From assembly GCA_932294295.1 (NCBI GenBank), contig OW028577.1:311001-375000 (forward strand): a stretch of DNA of 64,000 bases, in the 5' to 3' direction. Below are positions 53,401 through 58,450 of the stretch, piece after piece; the stretch's first letter is position 1, and each line of letters begins with the position of its first letter. The translations under genes and the position numbers were made by a program. Source of the stretch: Alitta virens (lineage: Eukaryota > Annelida > Polychaeta > Phyllodocida > Nereididae). The notes beneath the pieces were generated by a model. That model did no database searches and was not told the DNA's origin. It saw only the letters and a program-made list of their open reading frames with translations.

Positions 53401-56400
53401 ACGGGTGCTAAATAGTTGTCGACTGCAGAAATTATGGTTGGAGATTTTGTCAGAGGATAGCTTAAACTTGATTTGCAACAATTAAGATTTAATGCTTAAT
53501 AAAATGTTAATAAACGTAAATATTCAACATAAAGAGTGAAGAAAGATAATCTGCAGAAGTTTAGGGTAAATAATTGTTGAATGCAGAAATGTTAGTTGGA
53601 AAATTGGCCACAGGATAACAATAGAACTTAAAGATAAAACAAATATTGAAACTGAATATTTGCAATAAAGATAATAATGAATAACACTCTGCAGATAGGA
53701 GGGTTAACAAAATGTGTTTATGACAATCTGCAGTTTCACTGGTTGAAATATTAATGTGAAAGGACAATCGCATGGAAGTACACATGTATAATGGATATTT
53801 GGTAATTTGATGTGCATGGGTGAAAATTTAGTTATTTATTTGTGTTTGTGTATGACAATCTGCAGATGTTGGGGTGGAAATTACACTATAGATCAATGGC
53901 CTGCCTAGTTATTATTTATCAACAACATGCCTTACATCACAGCTCTTTGAGTCATTTCAGTTGTTGAGCTTTCATGGCCTTTCATTACCAGAACAGAGCA
54001 ATTTTTTAAACCACTTTTATGAAAGGGTGCCTTCGGGCAAGATACTAATGAAAGGCCAGTGGAAACTCCTCATTATTCAATGCAGGAGCAACAAAAATAT
54101 CCACAAAAAAATATTTACTTCAGAGGTCTCATGTTGAGTTGTGGAAAGCCGGGTTAGTTGGATTGGTTGTCAGGTAGGTAGCCTTTGTTTATACATGGCC
54201 AAATGTGCCACGTGCATTTTCCATGAGAAGGATAAACTCATGGAAAACGCATGGTTTTTGCCTAAATATAATCAGGCGAAAACCATGCGTTTTCCATGCG
54301 TTTATTCAAACGCATTTGGTCATGCAGTGATATGTGCAACATTGAAGAAATACTAACAAAGGAGAATTATCTGGTACTGACAGTGATTTATCCACAAAGC
54401 AGAGAATGGGCCTTAACCGGAGGAAACCGCTGGCATAACTGTTTATTTGCCAACATTTTTAGGATGAGATTATGATGAATAACACTCCTCGACTTATGTC
54501 AACTCATCAGTATGTGTGCCAAGCAGTTGGTCACTTAAAAACAATGGGGGAAAGTCAACACAGGACAATACAATGCATAACAGTACAACACAACACATAT
54601 ACAATACAATACAATAACATCTCTATGAGCAAAACGTGCAACTGATATGGACACTCTCCTCGCACAATCAGTCGTGATTTATTAGCAAAAACACAACACG
54701 GAGTATTCCTGTGTGCTTTAGTAATATCACCTGGGATGTATTCGCTAAAATTAGGAGCATTTGCAATGCCTTTGGGAGCTAGCAGTGGGGATATATCCTA
54801 CACTGTTGTTGTTGTGCAGCGGGGTTATTTGATAGCAGAACTTTACAGCCTCCAAAAACACTGCAGTGGCACCAGACTATTCACGCACTGTTAGTATAGT
54901 GCATTGTACATGTATAATATCCCATGACAAATGAAAAATAAGGCAAAACAGAGCTTTGTATCAGAAAGAATAGATCCACATGCAGTTTAACTTTGTCATG
55001 ACATAAGTACACAGGATCATATTTGAAATAAGTTTTGTAACAATGTTTTAGAGTGTCTTAGTTACTTTATATCACTAACTAAAAGGTACAAGATTAATTC
55101 TAGCCTGTCATGTTGTCTCAACTTCAGAATAGAGCCTGGTTGGTGTATATGGAAGCTGGAGAACTATGGGCACGAAGTATATGACAGCAATATGTCCACA
55201 ATCTAAATTGTCCTGTGTGGGAGTAGCTATAAATTCTGATCATTTGTTGGGCTTCACCTCTCTCAAGACGGACGCTAGACAAACTAGATACACAGGTCCT
55301 ACAGTTCATATGTATATTAGAATATTTACATTCATGTCATTGATAATGCCTTTCGTGTTATGAAACCAGAATATTTGCCCCAAAATGCAACCTTAAAACT
55401 TCCTGTGCAGTTGTTTTCATAGTACCACTGGTTGGTGAACTCTTTGCATTGCATTGTATACGTAATGATGAACATTTACCCAATGGATGGGGTCTTTTCC
55501 TTGGCCCAACATAGACACCAAGTACAAGGCACCTCTAGTATAACGTCTCATGCAAACAATCTAACTGGGATTTAGCTCATGAAAAGTTCCTTGAGGTAAA
55601 TGAGGTACTATCATAAATTTACAGTAAACGTAAAAGATGCGAATTGATATTTCACCAACATCAGCCATGATCATGACAGATGTCTCCCCTAGAAGCCATT
55701 TGCTCATAAAAGATCAGCAGTTTTGGAAGGAGGTTGCCTTAATACTCAGGATTTGGCGGATATACGTGCAATATAGGACAAACGCAATTGTATTTGCCTT
55801 TTTTATGCATACTAAGTGAAACTGCACTATACAGGCACATTCCAAATTTCATTTAGGGGTGGTCACCAGTATGTATTTCCCTTATGAACTAAATCAATCC
55901 GCTACTGTCAGTTTAAACTTAACTGTGGATGTGGACCGGAGTCTGTTTGAATTAGCTTCTATCAAATACAGGTATTCTTTATGGAATTATTACAATCTAA
56001 TGACTAACCATTGACTTTAAATGCTATGATTGCAAACATGGAAAATCGGATATGATATCTGAGATCTCAGATTAAATTAGTTCCTGTATTTGCAATCAGC
56101 TGTGTTTTAAAATTAGAATTTGAAATTCCTGAAAAATGCGAGCAAACTAAAAATACTTGGAAAATGCAATCATTATGATAATGAGTGCAGATTTGAGTTA
56201 TTTTGGTAAACTAACAGCGCTTCAATCTTTCAGACGACATATCGGGGCATCTATTGTACAATTATAGATATGTACACCCGAAAATGTCAATGTACAACGA
56301 GGCTGATAGGCCGAGTTGTACATAACATTTGAGGGTGTACATATCTCATGTCTCACAAATTCACAATGTAACCATTGTGTAATTGTTTTGTGCCACAGAA

Positions 56401-57337
56401 TTATTGACAGTTACCTATTTAGATGAAGACCTGAGCTTTTAGTAAATGTTTGAATTTTGAAAATCGGATAAAAACTGACAAAGTTTTTAAATAAAACGTA
56501 CAAGGGAGTCAAATCTACACTCACTGAATTCATGATTTCTAGCGCGATGCTCACTAACTGTTGTACATTAGGCTAAATTTCACTGGTGAGGCATATTGCA
56601 TCCTGACTAGCTGATTCTTCATTTTAAAATTTTAAACCAGACTGTCGTAAAACTAGAGTCAACCTCTAGTAGCAAATTAAGATAAATAGCATAAGGACCT
56701 TGAGTGCTGTCCTCAGCCACTCAGACATGAATTAGTAATGTTAAGTACATACAACTTGTACACTCAGGAATCAGCAAATCTACCAGCCAAATGTTACACT
56801 GAGCTACTACAGCTAGTCTATAATTGGCAAAAATCCAGAACCTAACAATGACAGTCATTAAGTAAATCCAAACACCTATTTTCATTGTCCTAAAAAAAAT
56901 TAACCCAGGACTGCCAAAGAAGCTAATGGGCCCCTTAAAAACTTGATCAATCCGACATTACAAATAATCAAAAAAGTTACTGGACAATTGATCATGCTCT
57001 AGCCAGACTTTTGTCATAAATTGTGTGAGTATATCATTTGTGCTTTATGGGGTATGACAGGGAGCCCACTTTGTGACCATTACTATTGTAAACAGGCCAC
57101 GTGCAAAACTTTTCAAAAGTGTACTGCAGTAAATAACCTTACCCTGTACTCCATATAGGGCACTGTGAGGGTGTTACGGAATGACTTAGAGACGTCATCG
57201 TCGTCTTCACCCTCACAGTCATCCGGTAAAGAGGTCGTTGGACTGTTGACAACAGAAGCGCACTTTTCCTCCAGCAACCATGGCACTTTCATATCGGTAG
57301 TAGCCAACGTGCTGAGTTCTAAAGAATCTGAACCCAT
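8946..57337 (-). CDS. CLCN7-like: ClC-6/ClC-7-type H+/Cl- exchange transporter, 23 coding exons, about 876 aa
   Basis: Minus-strand gene, join of 8946..9044, 9418..9498, 9875..9958, 10044..10136, 10399..10473, 10867..10999, 11351..11436, 12216..12392, 13583..13752, 14004..14097, 14566..14866, 16212..16272, 18828..18882, 19227..19337, 19627..19691, 20288..20381, 20700..20789, 31995..32138, 33122..33249, 39224..39356, 40468..40533, 50165..50260, 57143..57337. Every intron is GT-AG and every junction keeps frame. The order matches the family: acidic N-terminus, SLDY motif, membrane helices, GSGIP (211-215), GKEGP with gating Glu 255, the FSLEEG motif with proton Glu 324, GVFIP (574-578), then CBS1 (about 690-758) and CBS2 (about 805-865). 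Both glutamates imply a 2Cl-/H+ exchanger, expected on late endosomes or lysosomes. Odd points: a His-rich loop with three sequons (446-513), and mixed ClC-6 and ClC-7 signatures, so the exact paralogue is open. Size is close to human ClC-6 and ClC-7. Confidence 0.93.
9045..9417 (-). other. ClC intron 22
   Basis: 373 bases, AT-rich, nothing recognised. Confidence 0.8.
9418..9498 (-). CDS. CLCN7-like: ClC exon 22, CBS 2
   Basis: 81 bases, phase 0. [20 protein letters not shown]; near-invariant FKLFR-x-LGLRHL pattern of ClC-7. Confidence 0.95.
9499..9874 (-). other. ClC intron 21
   Basis: 376 bases; nothing recognised. Confidence 0.8.
9875..9958 (-). CDS. CLCN7-like: ClC exon 21, start of CBS 2
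   Basis: 84 bases, phase 0. [20 protein letters not shown] then RAPFTIHE, corresponding to the DLS-x-x-M-x-x-x-P-x-T-V segment of the family. Confidence 0.9.
10044..10136 (-). CDS. CLCN7-like: ClC exon 20, linker between CBS domains
   Basis: 93 bases, phase 0 if the acceptor is ttag at 10137-10139. The polypyrimidine tract is weak, and a cag one triplet further in would break the frame. Low-complexity linker ([15 protein letters not shown]). Confidence 0.7.
10399..10473 (-). CDS. CLCN7-like: ClC exon 19, end of CBS 1
   Basis: 75 bases, phase 0. [20 protein letters not shown]; the G-x-I-L-R-S-Q-L motif closes CBS1. Confidence 0.92.
10474..10866 (-). other. ClC intron 18
   Basis: 393 bases; a short ATAAGCTG repeat (near 10540 and 10560) recalls the SINE body of 11075-11165. 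Nothing else seen. Confidence 0.7.
10867..10999 (-). CDS. CLCN7-like: ClC exon 18, CBS domain 1
   Basis: 133 bases. [20 protein letters not shown] then NGYPVVED; typical first-CBS signature, used for nucleotide binding and gating control in this family. Confidence 0.93.
11000..11350 (-). other. ClC intron 17
   Basis: 351 bases, about a quarter of it the SINE-like body at 11075-11165. Confidence 0.7.
11075..11165 (-). repeat. SINE-body fragment, copy A
   Basis: About 90 bases similar to 36240-36345: shared GTAAATGTGTA, GACTxCAAGC, TCATCATCTC-like and GGTCATATAAGCTGA blocks in the same order but opposite orientation. Orientation is relative to the copy at 36 kb taken as the minus-strand SINE; the sign here is therefore tentative. 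Confidence 0.5.
11351..11436 (-). CDS. CLCN7-like: ClC exon 17, helix R to CBS linker
   Basis: 86 bases, ends in phase 2. [20 protein letters not shown]; the conserved G-x-Y-D-x-H-I segment. Confidence 0.92.
11437..12215 (-). other. ClC intron 16
   Basis: 779 bases; contains the pogo-like MITE at 11944-12088 and otherwise nothing recognised. Confidence 0.75.
11944..12088. mobile_element. Pogo/Tigger-like MITE, 145 bp
   Basis: Terminal inverted repeats CAGTCGACCCTCATTTATCC at the left and the complement of CAGTCAACCCTCATTTATCC at the right, with further internal ATCCG copies. The CAGTnnACCCTCnnTnATCCG end is typical of pogo/Tigger DNA transposons. Too short to encode a transposase. A TA follows the right end; the left flank has lost its TA. 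Confidence 0.8.
12216..12392 (-). CDS. CLCN7-like: ClC exon 16, helices O-Q
   Basis: 177 bases, phase 0 on both sides. [20 protein letters not shown] then [16 protein letters not shown]; the AKWxGDFFN segment looks more like ClC-6 than ClC-7. Confidence 0.95.
12393..13582 (-). other. ClC intron 15
   Basis: 1.19 kb, AT-rich; nothing recognised. Confidence 0.75.
13583..13752 (-). CDS. CLCN7-like: ClC exon 15, GVFIP motif
   Basis: 170 bases. A hydrophobic helix, then [20 protein letters not shown], the third anion-pathway motif, and GAIWGRLIG. This stretch is closest to ClC-7. Confidence 0.97.
14004..14097 (-). CDS. CLCN7-like: ClC exon 14, FCP-x-x-E-x-N-x-M segment
   Basis: 94 bases, ends in phase 1. 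[20 protein letters not shown]; the FCP...N.MA pattern is specific to the ClC-6/7 branch. Confidence 0.95.
14098..14565 (-). other. ClC intron 13
   Basis: 468 bases; nothing recognised. Confidence 0.75.
14566..14866 (-). CDS. CLCN7-like: ClC exon 13, helix J and His-rich glycosylatable loop
   Basis: 301 bases, the largest internal exon. Encodes helix J ([20 protein letters not shown]), the conserved Asp-Cys, and then about 67 residues with three N-x-S/T sequons (456, 459, 467) and ten histidines, many paired with Gly/Asp ([16 protein letters not shown]). The corresponding mammalian ClC-7 segment is only about 15 residues. By family topology the loop faces the lumen. Confidence 0.9.
14867..16211 (-). 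other. ClC intron 12
   Basis: 1.35 kb; a G run at about 15068-15083 is the only landmark. Confidence 0.75.
16212..16272 (-). CDS. CLCN7-like: ClC exon 12, helix I to J
   Basis: 61 bases, enters in phase 1 and leaves in phase 2. [20 protein letters not shown]; matches the family G-G-x-x-G-A-x-F-x-x-L-N pattern. Confidence 0.9.
16556..16620. repeat. 23-bp tandem repeat, about 2.8 copies
   Basis: Unit TCTATTGGGTGATTCGTTGG plus TAG, two perfect copies and a diverged third. Confidence 0.9.
17708..17847. mobile_element. CATGGCC foldback MITE, copy 1
   Basis: About 140 bases, near-palindromic, with ends CATGGCCAA...TTGGCCATG flanked by TA on both sides. Arms carry the GCGTTTTCCATGCG motif and (right arm) CACGTG; the left arm has a C-to-T change in CACGTG. 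TA flanks suggest a Tc1/mariner-type element. Confidence 0.85.
18828..18882 (-). CDS. CLCN7-like: ClC exon 11, start of helix I
   Basis: 55 bases, ends in phase 1. [18 protein letters not shown]; the WDIPIFIIM segment corresponds to the family's helix I start. Confidence 0.9.
18883..19226 (-). other. ClC intron 10
   Basis: 344 bases; nothing recognised. Confidence 0.8.
19227..19337 (-). CDS. CLCN7-like: ClC exon 10, helix H and following loop
   Basis: 111 bases, phase 0. [20 protein letters not shown] followed by a loop ending LTSFGYIG; the family pattern SM-x-A/S-T/S-x-x-LN is clear. Confidence 0.9.
19627..19691 (-). CDS. CLCN7-like: ClC exon 9, proton glutamate
   Basis: 65 bases. Encodes [20 protein letters not shown]; the second glutamate is the internal proton-pathway residue that separates exchangers from ClC channels. 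Confidence 0.95.
19692..20287 (-). other. ClC intron 8
   Basis: 596 bases, AT-rich; nothing recognised. Confidence 0.8.
20288..20381 (-). CDS. CLCN7-like: ClC exon 8, [12 protein letters not shown] helix
   Basis: 94 bases, ends in phase 1. Contains [17 protein letters not shown] then ASPVG; the family usually has GAP where this has ASP. Confidence 0.95.
20382..20699 (-). other. ClC intron 7
   Basis: 318 bases; nothing recognised. Confidence 0.8.
20700..20789 (-). CDS. CLCN7-like: ClC exon 7, gating glutamate
   Basis: 90 bases, phase 0. Opens [19 protein letters not shown]: its first residue is the gating glutamate of GK|EGP. The segment then becomes strongly basic (GRKKWRPK). Confidence 0.95.
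21604..21690 (+). repeat. tRNA-derived SINE-like fragment (GGGGGCCTA family)
   Basis: GGGGGCCTATTTCTCAGTGG then AGCACGCTGGGCTT: a decayed copy of the head seen at 28984 and, on the other strand, at 28557. Confidence 0.5.
22224..22258. repeat. GATGA/GAGAT purine-rich simple repeat
   Basis: Short run of GATGAGATGAGAGGAGATGA-type units. Confidence 0.7.
22535..22700. repeat. GTGCAATAT-rich possible foldback element
   Basis: GTGCAATAT or its complement occurs about four times in 165 bases, in both orientations (near 22537, 22566, 22660, 22681), next to a TCTGATTGGCTGAGAGC block. It looks like a decayed inverted-repeat element, but the ends are unclear. Confidence 0.45.
23702..23742. repeat. 13-bp tandem repeat, about 3 copies
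   Basis: Unit GGGGATAGCACAA repeated in tandem. Confidence 0.85.
28395..28557 (-). repeat. tRNA-derived SINE, family 1
   Basis: On the minus strand: head GAGCCTAGCTCAGTGGAAGC (A-box like) and CCAGGTTCCCAGTCG (B-box like), followed by a body with CTGCCTGTCCTAATTAGCCC and ATCAGGTGCA. The body matches the copy at 62818-62972. Confidence 0.75.
28771..28860. repeat. 18-bp tandem repeat, 5 perfect copies
   Basis: Unit GAGATACAAGAGGTCATT repeated exactly five times, so it is recent. All minus-strand frames read through as short peptide repeats; there is no sign these are translated. Confidence 0.95.
28984..29060 (+). repeat. tRNA-derived SINE head, family 1
   Basis: GGGGGCCTAGCTCAGTAGTA and, 38 bases later, CTGGTTCTATTCCCTG: A- and B-box-like spacing as in a tRNA head, decayed. 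Same family as 28395-28557 and 62818-62972. Confidence 0.65.
31003..31153. mobile_element. CATGGCC foldback MITE, copy 2
   Basis: About 151 bases; the most diverged full-length copy. Both arms keep the GCGTTTTTCATGCG/ACGCATGG core, while the left CACGTG has become CACGTA. Confidence 0.8.
31719..31830 (+). repeat. Dispersed repeat R3, copy 1
   Basis: Shares TTGGCCACTGGGGTT, GGTCTTCACCCACAGTGTTA and CTTGCCAC blocks in order with 52205-52330 and, inverted, 63560-63680. Confidence 0.75.
31995..32138 (-). CDS. CLCN7-like: ClC exon 6, GSGIP chloride-site motif
   Basis: 144 bases, phase 0. Contains [20 protein letters not shown] and ends TGGLACGK, which exon 7 completes to GKEGP. The central-site serine in GSGIP is as in other ClC-6/7 members. 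Confidence 0.95.
32139..33121 (-). other. ClC intron 5
   Basis: 983 bases with a GGTA/GATA tract at 32390-32463. The rest, including the ORFs at 32476-32896, shows nothing recognised. Confidence 0.75.
32390..32463. repeat. GGTA/GATA microsatellite
   Basis: Run of GGTA units followed by GATA units, resembling the tract at 6178-6305 in reverse order of units. Confidence 0.9.
33122..33249 (-). CDS. CLCN7-like: ClC exon 5, helix C
   Basis: 128 bases, acceptor ctag at 33250-33252, donor GCG|gtgagt. Completes a split Gly codon, then encodes a short loop with two Cys and the helix [19 protein letters not shown]. The next exon continues PQAAGSGIP. Too short for a simple ORF scan to reveal; frame and position confirm it. 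Confidence 0.88.
33475..33600. repeat. TTATAAC element, copy 1
   Basis: Shares CACCTTAAAACATCAA, GTCxGA, CTTGCATAACAAA/CTTATAACAAAG, GGTTATxAxGxxCATAG and GATTTTTTTG blocks in order with 34150-34270. Confidence 0.6.
34190..34359. mobile_element. TTATAAC element, copy 2, probable MITE
   Basis: Ends CAGTCCGA...TCCGACTG are inverted repeats, and several TTATAAC motifs lie inside, as in pogo-type MITEs. About 170 bases, no coding capacity. Confidence 0.55.
35893..36190. repeat. 10-bp minisatellite, about 30 copies
   Basis: Unit GACTGAGCTA with many single-base variants (GACTGAGCCA, GGCTGAGCTA, GACTAAGCTT) and several shortened GACGGCTA units. A higher-order pattern is visible: GAGCTAGACGGCTAGACT recurs three times. 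Confidence 0.95.
36230..36520 (-). repeat. tRNA-derived SINE, family 2, full-looking copy
   Basis: On the minus strand: head GGCAGCTGGGTGGCCTAACG GTTAAGGC with a B-box GGGTTCGATCTCC (near 36455), then a body including GGTGCCTTGTACACGTTGTC and CATATAAGCTGAG. Body pieces recur at 11075-11165 and 55480-55600. A decayed Pol III promoter is plausible. Confidence 0.75.
37904..38030. mobile_element. Foldback (MITE-like), about 125 bp
   Basis: Left arm ACTCCAGATGACGTCATGTG and right arm complementary ACTCCAGAGGACGTCATGTA, continuing into GGACTCTxATTGGCTGA; the two arms pair for about 50 bases around a short loop. Unrelated to the CATGGCC family. Confidence 0.8.
39224..39356 (-). CDS. CLCN7-like: ClC exon 4, first membrane helix (B)
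   Basis: 133 bases, ends in phase 1. Encodes a basic entry ([10 protein letters not shown]) and a long hydrophobic helix rich in Val/Ile/Ala, then [10 protein letters not shown]. Confidence 0.92.
39357..40467 (-). other. ClC intron 3
   Basis: 1.1 kb holding foldback copy 3 (39587-39733). Nothing else recognised. Confidence 0.75.
39587..39733. mobile_element. CATGGCC foldback MITE, copy 3
   Basis: 147 bases; the best preserved copy, with intact CATGGCC ends, TA on both flanks and CACGTG in both arms. Confidence 0.9.
40468..40533 (-). CDS. CLCN7-like: ClC exon 3, SLDY motif
   Basis: 66 bases, phase 0. Peptide [19 protein letters not shown]; the SLDY motif is a hallmark of the ClC-6/ClC-7 N-terminus. 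Confidence 0.9.
41670..41790. promoter_or_regulatory. Cluster of CRE-like/ACGT sites
   Basis: Eight ACGT cores in about 115 bases: CACGTGA, TGACGTCA (41703-41710), TGACGTAG, AACGTT, TGACGTAT, TTACGTAA and AACGTCA among them. CREB/ATF-, PAR-bZIP- and E-box-like. Could be an intronic enhancer or a decayed palindromic repeat. Confidence 0.4.
44342..44637. repeat. ATCT microsatellite, about 295 bp
   Basis: Interrupted (ATCT)n with CATCTATC, TTTATC and GCATCT variants. A short GATA run follows at about 44661-44676 in the opposite sense, so a hairpin is possible. Confidence 0.95.
45513..45610. repeat. Diverged 23-26 bp tandem repeat, about 4 copies
   Basis: Repeating GTGAATACACCTAGTATGCA-type units (GAATACA + CCTA/CCAA + TATG). 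Confidence 0.7.
45826..45900. repeat. Diverged 39-bp tandem repeat, 2 copies
   Basis: Two units of AAAGGTGGGA...GATTACACCTGATATT type, once GGGCATGTCCCTT and once CAGGATATCCACT in the middle. Confidence 0.75.
46608..46730 (+). repeat. tRNA-derived SINE-like fragment
   Basis: ATGGCCTGGTGGATAGAGTG (A-box-like) and GAGTTCAAACCCAGG (B-box-like) with a 35-base interval, then a non-tRNA body. Not a clean cloverleaf. Confidence 0.55.
47315..47400. mobile_element. Foldback, 86 bp
   Basis: Left arm TATGGAACAGAGACAACTAA TATTGC and right arm with its near-perfect complement; 26-base stem with two mismatches, and further pairing (CTCTTGGC / GCCAACAT) inside. Confidence 0.8.
48899..48925. repeat. GACT microsatellite
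   Basis: About seven tandem TGAC units. Confidence 0.9.
49610..50035. repeat. Strongly diverged tandem array, unit about 50-60 bp
   Basis: Recurrent core GAGACTGCAATAAAGTATGT followed by GTTGACTT, seen with changes at about 49635, 49715, 49765, 49830, 49925, 49955 and 50000. The array lies just downstream (gene sense) of ClC exon 2. Confidence 0.65.
50165..50260 (-). CDS. CLCN7-like: ClC exon 2, basic cytosolic segment
   Basis: 96 bases, phase 0 on both sides, between ttgttgcag and gtaagc. Serine/arginine-rich ([13 protein letters not shown], then [11 protein letters not shown]). It joins directly to SLDY of exon 3, as expected for the family. Confidence 0.85.
51561..51645. repeat. TGTC-type microsatellite
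   Basis: Units of CTGTCTGTCTAG/TTGCTGTCTG, about 12-bp higher-order period, about six copies. Confidence 0.9.
52205..52330 (+). repeat. Dispersed repeat R3, copy 2
   Basis: CTGGAGTGTGCATTGCGCAG, then TGTTGGCCACTGGGGTTTGA and CTTCACCCACTGTGTTACCA; matches 63560-63680 (inverted) over about 110 bases. Confidence 0.85.
53330..53640. repeat. Tandem duplication of about 170 bp
   Basis: 53330-53490 and 53505-53640 share AATAAAGAGTGGAAAAAAGA/AAGATAATCTGCAGAAGTT, TGCAGAAATxxTxGTTGGA and CAGAGGATA-type blocks in the same order. AATCTGCAG recurs further at about 53730 and 53860. Confidence 0.75.
54194..54324. mobile_element. CATGGCC foldback MITE, copy 4
   Basis: 131 bases, TA at the left; the right end is damaged (TTGGTCATGCA), and the right arm has lost the CACGTG part. 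Confidence 0.8.
55480..55600 (-). repeat. SINE-body fragment, family 2
   Basis: Shares CTTGGCCCAACATAGACA, AGTACAAGGCACCTC and TTTAGCTCATGAA blocks with 36350-36430 in the same orientation; no tRNA head visible. Confidence 0.65.
56266..56346. mobile_element. Foldback, 81 bp
   Basis: AGATATGTACACCCGAAAAT GTCAATGTACAAC pairs with GTTGTACATAACATTTGAGG GTGTACATATCT, 33-base stem with few mismatches, loop of about 16 bases. Confidence 0.8.
57143..57337 (-). CDS. CLCN7-like: ClC exon 1, acidic N-terminus
   Basis: First in-frame ATG at 57337 (AGCATGG, good context). The 65 codons end VPYMEYR at AGG|gtaagg. The tail is acidic (EGEDDDD). The same frame is open upstream to 57475 but holds no ATG and is closed by a TAA at 57479-57481, so either these 46 codons are leader or translation starts in an unseen exon or at a non-AUG codon. 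Confidence 0.75.
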
Positions 57338-57511
57338 GCTGCAAATATTGTTGCTGGTAGTAAGGACTGTGCCGATAGGCTTGCAATTCAGGCAGTCAAG
57401 CACCACACCCGCGTCCCACGAGGTGGTGCCATCATCCTGCCCCGCAACTGCCAGCGTCGTCTTGTCCGCGTCCACGTTTTACGTTCTCAATCCAAGGTAG
57501 TCCGTAAACTG
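57338..57511 (-). promoter_or_regulatory. Probable 5' UTR part of ClC exon 1 with an upstream ORF
   Basis: A good acceptor-like tract (tttcctctccag) ends at 57512, suggesting a spliced leader. The interval carries an out-of-frame ATG-ATG that opens a 15-codon uORF ending TGA before the main start. The segment 57338-57475 is GC-rich and open in the main frame, which is unusual for leader sequence here. Confidence 0.4.
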
Positions 57512-58219
57512 GAGAGGAAAGCGATTGCAATTGCCTGACTGGCTCTCATCCTGATCGAGCTTTTCTCCCTTTTCAACTTTGAAATTCATCCTGAAGTTTC
57601 AAGGCTTCAAGAGCCATCCATGTCATCCTAGATCCGTTCATTAGGATCCATAACACGAAGAGACAATGTTACAAGACGTTGCATGCAGGAAGATGATGAG
57701 TGCAAAAGATCAAGAGCTCCCAGCAATATTGTCACAAGCAATACCACAGAAAAATCCACTTTTGTGTAGATTGCAAGGTATGCCTGATTTCGGCAGTAAT
57801 GGCAATATTAATGACAGAAATAGGGAAGTAGCAGTGTTATCAGTTGATGGTAAGTTTCCTGCAGCACTTAAGAGAGCAGTTTATCCGTGTTATTTCCATG
57901 GCGAGTGGAGTAAAGTCTTTCATATCCGCTCTGGGCTCATTCCACCTCTGCTATGAGTGGGCTAGTCACTCTGTGTGTTTTATAAGGCAAATCAGCGCTG
58001 GCTGATTGGCACGAAAACAGCAGATAAAGGCATCTACTGGCAATACACCCGCAGTAACCAATGCTGCTAAACTTGTTTGTGTAGAGTCTCCATTCACACT
58101 TCATGTGTCGTTATTAATTGTGATAATCCTTTTAGATCAAATTGTGCTAAAAATATGACATCTTTTATGTGTTGAGTGATGTACCCTGTTGTTGTCAAGA
58201 TCCTCCCACAAGTGTTAGG

Positions 58220-58450
58220 GAGAGTTATAGCCCCGTAAGGTGGCGCTTGTAGTCCCCTTTGAAGTCTCAATAAATGACGTTGCTTAGGACGCTACACGTG
58301 CGCTCTGGACAGCAGTCAGAGCGTCTTTGCTAGCGTTTCTAGCGGCGTCATGAGCGACATCAAAGTGTCTGCGCACGTTCCGACTGCCTCCTTGTGCCTC
58401 TGTGTGCTGCTGGGCTGTGTGGAACACCTAGCAAGTGGGGTCCAGCCAGA
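58220..58450 (-). promoter_or_regulatory. CpG-richer candidate promoter/leader region of the ClC gene
   Basis: Clearly more GC- and CpG-rich than its surroundings, with a CACGTG E-box near 58295, an NRF1-like CTGCGCACG near 58370 and a TGACGTT half-site near 58275. It lies about 0.7 kb upstream of the presumed leader acceptor. Promoter role is inferred from composition and position only. Confidence 0.35.

Larger units (their letters stand above)
50261..57142 (-). other. ClC intron 1 (6.9 kb)
   Basis: Holds a TGTC repeat (51561-51645), repeat R3 copy 2 (52205-52330), a TGAA tract (about 52790-52826), a CTGCAG-rich duplication (53330-53640), foldback copy 4 (54194-54324), a SINE-body piece (55480-55600) and a foldback (56266-56346). 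No nested gene supported. Confidence 0.7.

Noticed and set aside
57666..57956. Plus-strand 96-codon ORF upstream of the ClC gene
   Set aside because: No domain, no upstream or downstream exon signals; composition unlike the supported coding exons.
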